This document shows, piece after piece, positions 11,910-22,658 of a stretch of DNA of 64,000 nucleotides (its first letter is position 1; each line of letters begins with the position of its first letter). The notes below the pieces were generated by a model. That model did not search any database and was not told the origin of the DNA. It saw only the letters and a program-made list of their open reading frames with translations. Origin of the DNA: Plenodomus lindquistii (lineage: Eukaryota; Ascomycota; Dothideomycetes; Pleosporales; Leptosphaeriaceae); assembly GCA_025504975.1 (NCBI GenBank), contig JANUWI010000001.1:4092001-4156000 (forward strand), read 5' to 3'. Both the position numbers and the translations under genes were made by a program.

Positions 11910-12539
11910 CTACGAAGGACTCCCCTCGGCGCCCTGAGCGTGGCAGTACTTGGTACAGTAGTGGTTCATCTACGTCGCCCTTGTCAGCTTCTGAGGATTG
12001 CGGCGGAAGGAACGGCAGTGTAGTAAAAAAAGGGATGTTGCGAGATGAACAAAAGAAAAAGCAACGCAGATAGCAGAACAGAAACATGAAGAAGGAAGAA
12101 GGAAACAAAGGGAAAACACGTACCTCATCACCCCCAATATGATACCCAGCAGATCCACACTGCAGTCCCGCTTCATCCTATTCACACTCATTAGCACACC
12201 CAGTCACACCACACCCAATCACCCAAACATCAACAAAAGAAAAACGCACATAAACACAATCCGGACAACTATCCCACTGCTTATTCCCCGTATTCCTTTG
12301 GCGATACAATTCACAAGCGCACTTTGTCGCTTCGGGCAAGAGCTCAAAGTCCTTTGCGTAGTTGTAGGAGACGGAAAAGGGACTCCCGCCTATGGCGCTG
12401 TATTTGCGGTTCGAGACACAGACGGCGAAGTTGTGGAGATCTGCCGTTGCGCTGGGGAGGTTGTCAGGGTGGATAGATGGGAGGGGGCTTACAAGCTGAT
12501 TAACGGCAAGATGGGGAGGGCGAGGCTAAGGAAGTGCAT
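11910..12539 (-). CDS. Small secreted cysteine-rich protein, 120 aa, four exons (candidate effector)
   Basis: The gene appears only after splicing: exon 1 12539-12493, exon 2 12451-12250, exon 3 12177-12124, exon 4 11969-11910. The introns are 41, 72 and 154 nt with donors GTAAGC, GTGCGT and GTACGT and acceptors CAG, TAG and TAG. CTGAC or CTAATG-like branch sites can be seen. Residues 1-19 form a signal peptide (MHFLSLALPILPL core) with an ATA cleavage box. The mature ~101 residues contain eight cysteines at 27, 60, 62, 78, 81, 90, 106 and 110, in the motifs KCACE, SCPDC, LQCGS and HYCTKYC. Exon joints keep the frame, and the cysteine density continues across all joints, which supports the model. 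A TATA box lies 117 bp upstream. Size, secretion and even cysteine count suit an apoplastic effector or defence-type protein. I cannot assign a family. Confidence 0.72.
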
Positions 12540-12655
12540 GGTGGGATTAGATTGGTAGGAAAGACCTTGTTTGTGAAGACAAGTGGCAGGAAGGGATCAG
12601 CTAATGGGTTGGGATGTCAGGACGTCGGATTGATTTTGCAGTGGCACCCCGTAGT

Positions 12656-12662
12656 CTTTATA
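12656..12662 (-). promoter_or_regulatory. TATA box of the cysteine-rich secreted protein gene
   Basis: TATAAAG on the minus strand, 117 bp upstream of the ATG at 12539, in a GC-rich surround. Position and sequence suit a TATA-driven fungal gene. Confidence 0.5.
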
Positions 12663-14650
12663 CACCCCGATCAAGCGTCGACATGCAGGTACCCGCGTCA
12701 GTGGCTAAAGTGCCGCACTTGCCTTTCCCACCTCATACCCCTCCCCGTCTACACCGGTACTAGTAAGTACATCCTCGCCAGATACCAAAGGACACCGTGC
12801 ACATAATCACGTAGTTGAACAACGACTCAGTCGCTATCTCAGGGCGGCCTCCAAGGATGGAACTAGCCATGAACGTGGGGTTCCCCAGTACTCGCCCCGG
12901 TACTCGCCCCGATATCTCGGCTCTGTTACCATGTGTGAATAGTTCTTTAGTCTTCGCTGTATCCCACGGACTTGGTCGTAGATAATACAACAAACCGTGC
13001 TTGAGACTACGAGCTATCTTCTCTCCTCCTCCTAGTTAAAATTAGTAAACCTCATCTTAGTCCAAGGTAGAAAATCCTCGACTTCTTGCGTTCAACTTCG
13101 ATACGATTGTCCATATGGAAGTAGTGAGCAATCGTATCTTGCGTTACGCGTTAGGCAATGTATGAAATATCAAGCACCAACACTACGCCCCACAACCCCC
13201 TTCCTACTCATTAACAGAAACTCTTCATCCAGCCCAAGATAACAGCGATATGCCCACTTGACAGCCTCGTATCTGCACTGTGATACACCGAAAGAGAGAG
13301 GGAAAAAAAAGCTCAAAAGTCCTCGAAACTAGTACGTGTAGATCCATGGGGAAATTCTTCTCGGTCCGAATGAGGCTCTTCAATTTGCCCAGCAATGCGA
13401 GTCCTGGTTTGATATTTGTGTGGGGTAGTGTACTAAACCGGCGGGGAGTGTGAATAAGGAAGTTGCTGTGCTGTACCTGCCAAGCTATCAACTGCATACC
13501 TTCCCAAATTCCTGTGTTGCGCCGATCGATATTTGTGCCGGTAGGTCTGATAGGAACATGCCGGAATTGTGCTGCTCGTGGTATTGAGTATGGTTTGCTT
13601 ACTCTCATTATTTGCGTACCATATTGGGTGAGAGACTTGGTCGCTGTGCAGACATCTGCTAGACATCATTGCCAGTATAGCCATGTGTTGCACTTGTAGG
13701 ACGGGTACAACGTCATAGAACCAACCTTCTTCGCGATAAACTTGCCGATGTAAAAGGGCCGAGATAGGAACGCAGGACGATCGTGAGGTGTGTTCTTCGG
13801 TCCGAAACTTTCGGCACGACGTGTTGTGATCTACTGGTATATGTCGAATGTTTGATAGCTTATTCCAGACCCATTCATTCATAGCACAAGATCATGGAGC
13901 TAGGACAGTCAGTCGCATGCTTAGCTGTCTACGGTTGGTGAGCTTATTATCTCTAGACCTTGTCATTGGTCGAGCCGCAGGTTAAGCATCCCCGTATAGA
14001 AGGACGAGATCCTGGCGACGAGTTATTCGTAGCCACGGGTTGGAAGAGGCTGTGAGGCTTTGAGAGTAGCAACGCTCGTAGCTGATTGAGATTAGCTTGA
14101 AGACGTAGTCCATAGAATTCCGTGCATTCTGAGAAAGATAGAAAGCAAGACCATCGTCGTCCTATGACAAAGGTGCGAGCTGGCTCGAAGATAGTTGAAA
14201 TGGTTCCCCTTATCACAAACGATAGGCGTCTAAAAGCAAGCATCCAGATTTCCTCGCGATATTCGCCACCCATGCGGCTCTTTCCGCGAACATTAGCTAG
14301 ATTCTGTTCCAGAAATAACAACACGATGTTCAAAGACAAGTTACCCGAACGTCGGTAAGTTTTTTTTCAGCGGGGAAAAACTTTGTCCATTCTGGTTTCA
14401 ATGGGTCTTTCCCGGCCGTGGGACATGCCGTCTGTGGGGGCGAAGTGATCTGCAAGGTACCGACTCGAACGAGCGTCGCTTCGGTGTATCGCGGTGATGC
14501 TGTGAGGAATGCCTGGAGAAGCAATAGCACGTAGTCAAGGTAAGGTGCTAGAGTTGTTTACGACACGAGCAGTAATTAGCCAACGGCGCTGAGTCGGTCG
14601 GCTGAGATAACCTTGCGAGATGACATGGCGATATGACTTTTGGCGGCGTC
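12663..14650. other. Intergenic, 2 kb, between the two secreted-protein genes
   Basis: Contains a 12-bp tandem duplication (GTACTCGCCCCG, about 12890-12915). Open frames at 13225-13882 and 13953-14339 on the minus strand lack motifs, and I could not build a convincing gene. Confidence 0.45.
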
Positions 14651-14662
14651 GAGCGGGCGGTG

Positions 14663-14670
14663 TATATAAG
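14663..14670 (+). promoter_or_regulatory. TATA box of the 14751 gene
   Basis: GTATATAAG lies about 85 bp before the ATG, followed by a CT-rich leader, as in regulated fungal genes. Confidence 0.6.
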
Positions 14671-14750
14671 CCTGTGTGTGTAGAGCAACAGGGGATTGTC
14701 ATCACGCACATTCAGTCTCAACCTCCTTTTCAGCCATTGGTATCATCAAT

Positions 14751-15455
14751 ATGATCGGATCTCTCACCTACGCGCTTTTGCTTGCTGCTGCAGCGAAGGC
14801 TTCACCAGTTCACGATGTTCTTCCCTTCTCTGACGTAGGCAAGAACTTGGACCGTGAGTTCTTTTAGAAGATGCTGAGGCTCTCACACCGGGCCTAGCTC
14901 ACCTTAACATGTCTGACACATACCATAGACCAAGTCCTCAATGTCTCCGACTGGCAAGCCCATCTTACTGCGGCAGGATGGTCCTTGGAGCCACCAGAAA
15001 TCGACCACGACTTCTTGAACTTTACACCTTCAGTTGAGGATCTCGCTCACGTCAAACGTCAAGCATGCAGCAACACTGCCGTTGTCACCGACAGGACGGA
15101 GAATTTCGTCGATTGGGATGTACAATTGTCACCTGTGGTCTGCGCCGTCGGGGACATGACCGTCACCCTTACCGAGGGCTACTCAGTCTCCAACGCCATC
15201 ACCGTCAGCGCTGGTCTCGACTACACCTTGATCGCGGAGAAGCTCCAGGGATCCGTGGGGTTCGATTACAGCCGTACGTGGACTACATCGACGTTGACTG
15301 CTGTCACGGGAACGGTGCCGAATGGCCAGTGTGGGACGATGATTTGGAAGCCAATGACTACGCGCCGATATGGAAGTGTGATGCAGGGCTGCGTGGGAGC
15401 AATGAAGAAGACGGGAACGTTGTTAGATGATCTCACTGGGAGTCCTATCACGTGA
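14751..15455 (+). CDS. Secreted preproprotein with a Kex2-like site, 209 aa, function unknown
   Basis: Exon 1 is 14751-14853 and exon 2 is 14929-15455; the 75-nt intron has GTGAGT and CATAG. Residues 1-17 are a signal peptide (hydrophobic LLLAAAAKA). Residues 18-78 look like a propeptide ending in VKR, a dibasic Kex2-type site just before QAC. The mature part (79-209) has four cysteines (81, 106, 169, 189), enough for two disulfides. From about 112 to 163 Ser and Thr alternate with hydrophobic residues, a pattern typical of amphipathic beta strands, followed by GTVPNGQCG. The design (signal, short prodomain, dibasic site, small beta-rich disulfide domain) is that of many secreted fungal effectors. 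A membrane-inserting beta hairpin is possible but unproven. I recognise no named family. TATA-driven and isolated in a gene-poor stretch. Confidence 0.85.
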
Positions 15456-17830
15456 TAAGATACCATTCACTGTTTGCACATGCTATTTGCACACTAGCGT
15501 GGACCCTTAAGGCACACGCGAGCGCACAGGCTCCCACATAAATAGGTAGGAGCCTACACAGATAGAAAGAATCAACTTACTTGAACCATTTCTACAAACG
15601 TTCATGGCGGACGATCATGCGACGCAGGGATATCAGGGCCTTAAGTGGGTGGCGGGCGCGAGGTCGATGTGCACTAAGCCTGGTGATAATCCGCCTCTTT
15701 CACGGTGCCAGGGCAGCGGCAACTTCATCTAAGTCAGTTTTACTTGATCGTAAGCTGGAGAGGTGAGAGGTTGACTGCAGATACTCTTGAGCGATCTTGA
15801 TGAGTTTGGAACCTGGTAGCAAGTACTAGACCGTAATTCCACCTCATACGCAGGAGCTTATTCACCAAGTTACCTAATTCCAAAATACAATCTAGTATCT
15901 ACCTACAGCCATCACAGCATGTCAAAGGCTTCATAAATGCGTTCAAATCCAAGGTGTAGACTCGACAGATAATTACAGACTTACCCTTGGCATTTGAATT
16001 CTATGTGTCTGTTTAATCAAATGTTTCTACACCAGACTACACCAAACGAATACTAGTCATCTCACGTCGCACTGTCTATATATACTTTTTTTTGCGAACC
16101 ACTCCATTGCATCCTCACTGTGGAGTCTTAATCATTTTCTAGTATTGAAACATATTGTGTATGGGGTGTGGATGCTGACAGCCGTTGTTGGTCGGGAGTG
16201 ACAGTGACAGTCAAGGATTGGGTTGGGTGGTGGCTGAGACGAACGATGTGGGTATCTAAGGAAGGGAACGAAGGAAGGGATCCATGTGGTCCGTGAAGAC
16301 GGACGGACCGTTGGATCGATGGAGGATGTAGGGGTAAGCGTGCTGCTGGACGGACGGTGAGGCTTGGAGTTTTGAGGGTGGAAATGGAGTGCAGTGTTGA
16401 TGGCAAAGATGTTTCTTTGTTGACTGCTTTACATTGTCATCAATTTTTGTGCCAAGGAAGTTCTGCGACGCCGTCGTTGTCGTGGTTCGTGTCTGCACAG
16501 ATGCCCACGGATACACCGTAACCCAAACCATGAATGTTTCAAGGCGCCGTATCATGGCATGTCGCCGTAAAACAATGGCTCTATAGCACAATGTGATATT
16601 GCCTTTAGTGTGCGGGACATTCGGCTTGTGGATTCTAGAAGCATGCGTTACTCGATACTTGTTATCCCCCCAGCCAAGCCCGTGGTTATCTGGCTCTCCC
16701 GCTAGTGCTCGAACGATGCTGCATCGACCTAGGCATTGTACGACGTGAAAAGGATGATCTGGCATGAGCGGTGAAGCTGCAAATTTTTGTTATTGTTTTC
16801 AATGACAAAGTAGCACGATGCGAAAGAGCAGGATGCGTTATCTTTTCCTATATCGCATCGACGGTGCCTCTGCGTGTATTGTCTAGCTCCTTTGCTTGCG
16901 ATGCGCCAGCGCAGCACAGGCGTGAACACAAGGTGGAGTCTGCAGCCTCGCATCCACGGTACGACTAGGCGGCGTTTTACGAGCAGGGGTGCCGCCAAAG
17001 AAGTCTATTCATGGATAGACTACAGTCGCGAGCCGAGTCGCAGTTTGTCTGTGGGTGATGGGAAGGCTGGTGTGAGTGCGACTTGGGCCGTACAAGTGCA
17101 TGCGAAGGCGCATACGGTACCTCTGCAGCAAGCAGCCACATCAAGACGACCACATGGTCAGCGGGGGTTGGCTGGGCGGGTTCTGGTGGGAGGCGCAAAC
17201 TGTGGGACGATGGTGGGGAGTAGTCTACTGTCTGGCATGCGGCAGAAAGGTTGTGAAACACGCCTCGCCTGTACCCTAGAGTACATTGTGTTGAGCCCTT
17301 TCTCTCCTGTCCATGCGAGGGCAGGCAAGCTGTCTCACATGCCCCCGTCCACTCCACCCACCTCGCGTCCGCCCGCACGTCGCACGTCTCGACCTTGGCC
17401 TGACTCGCGCTTGGCAGCATCTTTGAACGAGACTTGTCATCAAGTCTACTGCGAGGGTGTTGACATACACACATAGTCTGGCCAAGGCGACTTGGTGTGT
17501 CTGGGCGCGAAATCATAGTAGCACGATTCAAAGGCATTGCAGCGCGGCAAAAGAGAGAATCGAGGCGTGACGTTGATGCTCCGCTGGAGGGCTGAAGCAC
17601 TAGAGGACGGCAGCCAGTTTAGTGCCGATCAGTTGCCATGGCCTTTCGGGCCAGCCCAGGCGTGCCTGCAGCCTGATAATCCCCAGCGACCACGCCCGCA
17701 CGCTCGCACGCTCACACGATTGATTCCCCCTCTGCCGTCGCCAACTTTTTGACGTCTTCTCTCGCTGCCCCCGCCTGCCGTGCGCGCAATCCACGGTACA
17801 GCCCCCTAACGCCCATCGCTACCACGCTCC
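15456..17830. other. Intergenic, 2.4 kb
   Basis: 3' flank of the secreted preproprotein gene and distal upstream region of the PUF gene. Overlapping open frames on both strands between 16.1 and 17.8 kb have no motifs or splice support. Composition turns GC-rich from 17.3 kb. Confidence 0.5.
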
Positions 17831-17896
17831 AGCGCCCGCCTACTGCCCGCCTACTGCCCGCCTACTGCCCACCGCCCACCGCCCACCGCCCACCGA
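17831..17896. repeat. Two abutting short tandem repeats in the PUF promoter
   Basis: About three to four copies of an 11-mer (CCCGCCTACTG) run straight into about five copies of a 7-mer (CCACCGC). They lie just before the TATA box of the PUF gene. Confidence 0.8.
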
Positions 17897-17913
17897 GCCC
17901 CGCGGCGGCCGCC

Positions 17914-17920
17914 TATATAA
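17914..17920 (+). promoter_or_regulatory. Likely TATA box of the PUF gene
   Basis: TATATAA in GC-rich DNA, about 700 bp before the start codon. It implies a long leader that includes the CA repeat and a possible leader intron. Confidence 0.45.
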
Positions 17921-18073
17921 CGACCCCCGGCGCTGCATTCCACCACCATCGCCCCGGCCCGCCCTTGCATGCCCGCTGCCCTCTTTGCACCTCGACCCTG
18001 ATGCGTTCCCCGCCTGGCGCGCAAGACCATCGCTTCGAGTTGAGCATGCACAGTGGTTAGACGATACCTAGCC

Positions 18074-18170
18074 TACACACACAAACACACACACACACAC
18101 ACACACAACACACACACACACACACAACACACACACCCAGACACACACACCCAGACACACACAGACACAC
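18074..18170. repeat. (CA)n-rich tract in the PUF leader
   Basis: Nearly 100 bp of CA dinucleotides, broken by AA and by CCAGA interruptions, followed by CT-rich DNA. Confidence 0.9.
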
Positions 18171-18396
18171 ATTCGCACAATCTCCCAAGGGCGCCTTTGC
18201 TCTGCTCGCGGGCCGACACACACATCAGCCCGGCTCCCACCTTCCCGTACTCACTGCCTCCCTCCCTCTCTCCCTCTCTCCCCCTCGACACGACCCACCG
18301 TCGCGCGCTCCCTTGAGCCCGCCGTCGCGTCCCCTGTACACACATTCTTCGCATCTTCACTTGCGCCCTCCCTCACTGCGCCCGCCGTAATACATT

Positions 18397-18474
18397 GTGA
18401 GTACCTACGGCCACACCTCCCCCCCATGCTGCGCCTGCCCTTTTCAACAAGCCTATTGCTGACGCCTGACCCAG
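18397..18474 (+). other. Possible 78-nt intron in the PUF 5' leader
   Basis: GTGAGT donor, GCTGAC/CCTGAC branch sequences and CAG acceptor in the transcribed leader, 138 bp before the ATG. Inferred from splice signals only. Confidence 0.4.
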
Positions 18475-18612
18475 CTCCGGCTCGTACCATCCCATAAGCC
18501 GCCCCCCGCGCCTTGCCACACACGACCAGTACCGCCGCACTACTGCCGCACACCTGATCACGTAACCCTTTGCCTGCGTATATCGACTCTACGTCGGTCA
18601 CCTAGTTGCAAA

Positions 18613-21594
18613 ATGACAGCCATGGCCGGCAACGTGGGTGCACACCCCCCAGACCGCGCCGTGAGCATACTGACAGAGACGCTGCAGATTCGCTCGCGTG
18701 ACTATGCCAATGGCATATCGCTCAACGGCGCCGAAAAGGAGCGCTCATCCCAGCCCAATCCATGGGGCAACAGCATATGGAATAGCAAGCCCAGCTCATT
18801 CGGCCTTGGCTCAGCTGGTAGGGACAGCGCCAGGACAAGAGGTAAGCCTTTCCGCGAGTCTGACATATACACGCTACAGTCTTCTCTAACATGCACCTTT
18901 AGAGAGCAGCACTCATGCTGGCGCCGCCTCTGACATGTCAGAGGGCAAGACCGGCTCGGGCTCACTCGTTGCTGACTCCGACACCGAGTGGAGGCCGACT
19001 CGTATGGCTTGGGGCGGTGATTCGTCAGGCACGGCCTCTCATGCTAGAAGCTCGGGTGCATCGCCGGCACGAAAGCAGTCCATCACCCATGCGCAGCCGC
19101 TTCAGCAGTTCTCCGACCTTCCCACATCATTCTATCCCGTCTCGAGAGGCTCAATGGTAGCACAAGGCGGCCTTTCGAAGCCTGCGAAGCCCCTCCTCGA
19201 TCCCACCTCCCATAACTTCACTGCGCCGCGCACAGTAGAATCGCTCAATGCTGGATTCTCCAACTTTGGCTTTGGCCAGGCAGAGACTGGGCAGCAGCGC
19301 CCAGATACCGGTGGCACATCGTGGCCGGACGCCAGCTCGGTCCACTCGCCAAATGAGGATCGTCGAAGTGTCGCCAACTCAGAGTACATGTCGCCGTCCA
19401 GTGGCGCCCCATCACGAAGTGGAAGCCTGCCTCCATCGCGACACGGCGCAGAACCAGCACAGTACAATCAGCAGATGAGCGACTACACGAGGTTTCCACA
19501 GCCAGTATCACGACATGCATCGTCCTTTTCTGTCTCGGGCATGCGCAATGCACCAGAGCGCAGTGGCTCGATACAGAGCGAGTCGTACCATACGCTCAAT
19601 CGGCCATATCACGAGCAAGAGCAGGAGGCCCGTATTGCCTCACACCGACCATCAATCAATGGGTTCGCGCAGTCATTCACACCAAGCCAAGACTTGACCA
19701 TTGCACGCGACAGCTACCCCGACGCACAGCTACTGGCGCGAGCAGATGAGTCGAATGTGAAGGTTGGTGGGACATATACTCCGGATGTCTATGGAGCAAG
19801 CGACCCCAGCGCTCAATTGCGCGCCTTTCAGTTTGACAACAGCAGGAGCGCACCAACTGGCACGGGTGTCCGCCAGAGCCCCTTCTACTCCCACCAGAAC
19901 ACACCTCCTGTATACGATCACCTCAACCCGTACCGAAGCGAACAGACGTTGTCGCATCCCAACAACTTTGCGCAGGTACAGAACAAGCTCGCCAGCTACC
20001 AGACACAGCAGCAGGAGCGTCGCAATTTCATCACTCCAAGCCAGCTCCACCAACAACAATTCCAGCACATTCTTCCTGCGAATCAACTGCGCCATCCCTA
20101 CGGTTTTCAATTTGCCATGCCCAATGGAGTGCCGCTAACTGCGTTGCCACCTCATATGACCATGGGCGCGATGACTCCCATGATGCCCATGCAGCAGCCA
20201 CCGCGAGGACCCCGAGACCAGCAAACCAGCGATGGACTTGGAACGATGAGCGAAACTCTGGCAACTTTCAAGAGGGAGGCAAAACAAAACAAGCGGTGGG
20301 AATTGCCAGATATCTACGGCTATGTAGTGGAATTTGCGGGTGATCAGCATGGCTCGCGCTTCATCCAGCAGAAGCTCGAGACGGCCAACAGCGAGGTCAA
20401 GGAACGCATCTTCACTGAGCTCCAAGGCGAGGCTCTACAGCTTATGCAGGATGTGTTTGGCAACTATGTCATTCAAAAGTTCTTTGAGCATGGCGATCAG
20501 ACGCAGAAGAGGATCTTGGTAGGCAAGATGAAGGGACATGTTCTGTCGCTGGCGAACCAGATGTACGCTTGCCGTGTGGTGCAGAAGGTATGTCAACCGC
20601 CCAAATTTTGTAATGTGTATGCTCATCGTTGCAGGCTCTTGAGCACGCTCTTACTGATCAGCAAGCCGCCATGGTAAAGGAGCTGGAGAGGGAAGTTCTC
20701 CGCACTGTCAAGGATCAAAACGGCAACCACGTCATCCAGAAGGTCATTGACCGCGTACCTATGGAGCACATCCAGGACATTGTCGAAGCTTTCAGAGGCA
20801 ATGTCGGTGTCCTCTCGATCAACTCGTATGGCTGCCGTGTCATCCAAAGACTTTTGGAAAAGGTCCCAGAGCCTCAGCGGCGCTTCATCCTGACCGAACT
20901 TCACATGGAGGGCGCAAAGCTCATCACCGACTCTTATGGCAACTACGTAGTCCAGCACGTCATCGAACATGGACTCCCCGAAGACCGCGCCAAGATCGTC
21001 CACCTCATCAAAGCGCAATTCCTGACCTTTTCCAAGCACAAATTCGCCAGCAACGTCGTCGAGCGCTGCCTCGTCTGCGGCGACGACTCGCAACGCCACG
21101 CTCTCGTCTCGACCGTCATTGCCAAAAACGACCGCGGTGAAACCAACATTCTCAACCTCCTCAAGGACGGCTACGGCAACTATGTCATTCAGAAGCTGCT
21201 CGAAACCCTCGGCCGCGATGACTACGAAGTCTTTGTCGCGGCGCTCAAGCCTGAGCTCGACAAAGTGAGAAAGACGATTTCTGGCAAGCAGATTGTTTCG
21301 GTAAGTGATACCGCATAGCGAGATTCGATGAAGATTGCTGTGGCGTGAATTGTGCTCCGAACAGTTTTGCTGACGGCACGCTACTAGGTCGAGAAGAAAA
21401 TGTACCGCTACGATCGGGTCGATTCGCCGACTATGGGACCTCCGCCTACACCTGGCCTGACGAGTTCGGCGGAAAGCGAGCAAAGTAGTGAAGTCCCAAG
21501 TGCCAGTACGTCGACGATTGAGGATTCGTTTGTCGACGTCAAGATGGAGGGAGGGAAGGAGGGAGGTGTGGTTATTGAACAAGGTGTTCATTGA
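18613..21594 (+). CDS. PUF3: Pumilio-family (PUF) RNA-binding protein, Puf3/PUM type, 928 aa
   Basis: A cytoplasmic protein that binds 3' UTR elements and represses or destabilises mRNAs; in yeast, Puf3 targets nuclear mRNAs for mitochondrial proteins. Exons: 18613-18841, 18903-20587, 20635-21300, 21388-21594; introns of 61, 47 and 87 nt. Residues 1-540 are low-complexity, rich in Ser, Gln, Pro and His. The PUM homology domain starts about 544 (LPDIYGYVVEF) and has eight repeats. The base-reading triplets in order are SR/Q, NY/Q, CR/Q, NH/Q, CR/Q, NY/Q, SN/E and NY/Q. By the known PUF code this reads UGUANAUA, the Puf3/PUM1 element. The last exon adds a short Ser/Pro-rich acidic tail. The promoter has a TATA box, tandem repeats and a CA tract, which hints at a long regulated leader. 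Confidence 0.95.
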
Positions 21595-22440
21595 GCCTTC
21601 CCTGACCACTACTCCCCGCGCCCGTCGACGCGCCGTACAAATTGATCGTCGGACCGACCAGATTCTCCTTCATCCATTATTTCAACTCTTCACTCCGTCC
21701 GCCAACATCATCTGCATTCTATTGTTCATATAACTATTACTTTTGTTCGTTTCTGCACAGTCTATACATTTTTCTCTCCGCCACCCGAAAAAGCGACCAC
21801 CACCATCCCCGCGCGTCCGGAAACTCATTGGAGCACGCACATTCATCACTTACTATTGGCCTTTCGCTTTCTCCCTGCGGGTGGTTACTTTGTACGAACG
21901 AGAATTTTTTCGAACCAAGGGCCGTGGCAAATGTTCTCTGCATACACGAATTTATAAAAGAGCATGGAGTTAATATTCTGGTGTACCTTTTTTTTTCCTC
22001 CTGTGTCGTTTCAGGTATAGTGTTTTCTTTATGTGGGGGCGGGCTGGGGAGCGTACATAGATGTACACTGACTGTATGGGTATGGGTATGCGAAGATTGG
22101 AGGAGGCGAATGAGTAGATGAGAGTAGGATCTGGGGGTGTTGATAAGTTTGGACCGTGCCCTTCGGTACTGTTTGAGCGGTATGCGCTGGTGAGAAGGGC
22201 AAGGCTAGAATGACACGACGCCGTGCCTAGGCTTATTGTCTGGAGAAGAACAAAGCATTATTCCACAACGCATGCTTTTTTCTGCGGAATTCGTGTATGT
22301 GTGTGAGGTGTCGATGATTTGTTCACAAGGAAGACGTGTTGTTTCATGAACCATGTGTTTCGAAACCATCTACGCGCCCAAAAACCACTTTCATGACTAT
22401 CTCAACGAGTACTCGGACGCAGAAGAGGGATGGAGAGCAC
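21595..22440. other. 3' flank of the PUF gene
   Basis: T-rich and CT-rich sequence suits a 3' UTR and terminator of the PUF gene. No gene is seen. Confidence 0.5.
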
Positions 22441-22632
22441 GTGACCCCATCTGTATATAAATTGTCCTCTGCTTCCTGCCCTTCTCTCTTCCTTCCTTCT
22501 CCATCTACATCACACATCCCTCCTTCTCTCCTTTAGCCTCTAAAAGCACGGTATGAGGGCCTCCATGTCTATCTCTGTCTGTGTTCTTCTTCCAAAAACA
22601 AACACAGAAAGATACAATGACTGGCGTTTGTT

Positions 22633-22658
22633 GTTCGTTGTTCGTTGTTCGTTGCAAA
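22633..22658. repeat. (TTGTTCG)n short tandem repeat
   Basis: Three to four copies of the 7-mer TTGTTCG inside the first unit of the second TATA array. Confidence 0.85.

Noticed and set aside
13225..13882. Two overlapping minus-strand frames that could be a small secreted protein gene
   Set aside because: No signal peptide or consistent splice model could be built; stops interrupt the most protein-like frame.
16128..17800. Several overlapping frames of 60-207 codons on both strands
   Set aside because: Composition-driven in GC-rich DNA; no domain, no introns, mutually exclusive.
20623..21609. 328-codon minus-strand frame opposite the PUF gene
   Set aside because: Antisense shadow of the PUM domain; no motifs of its own.
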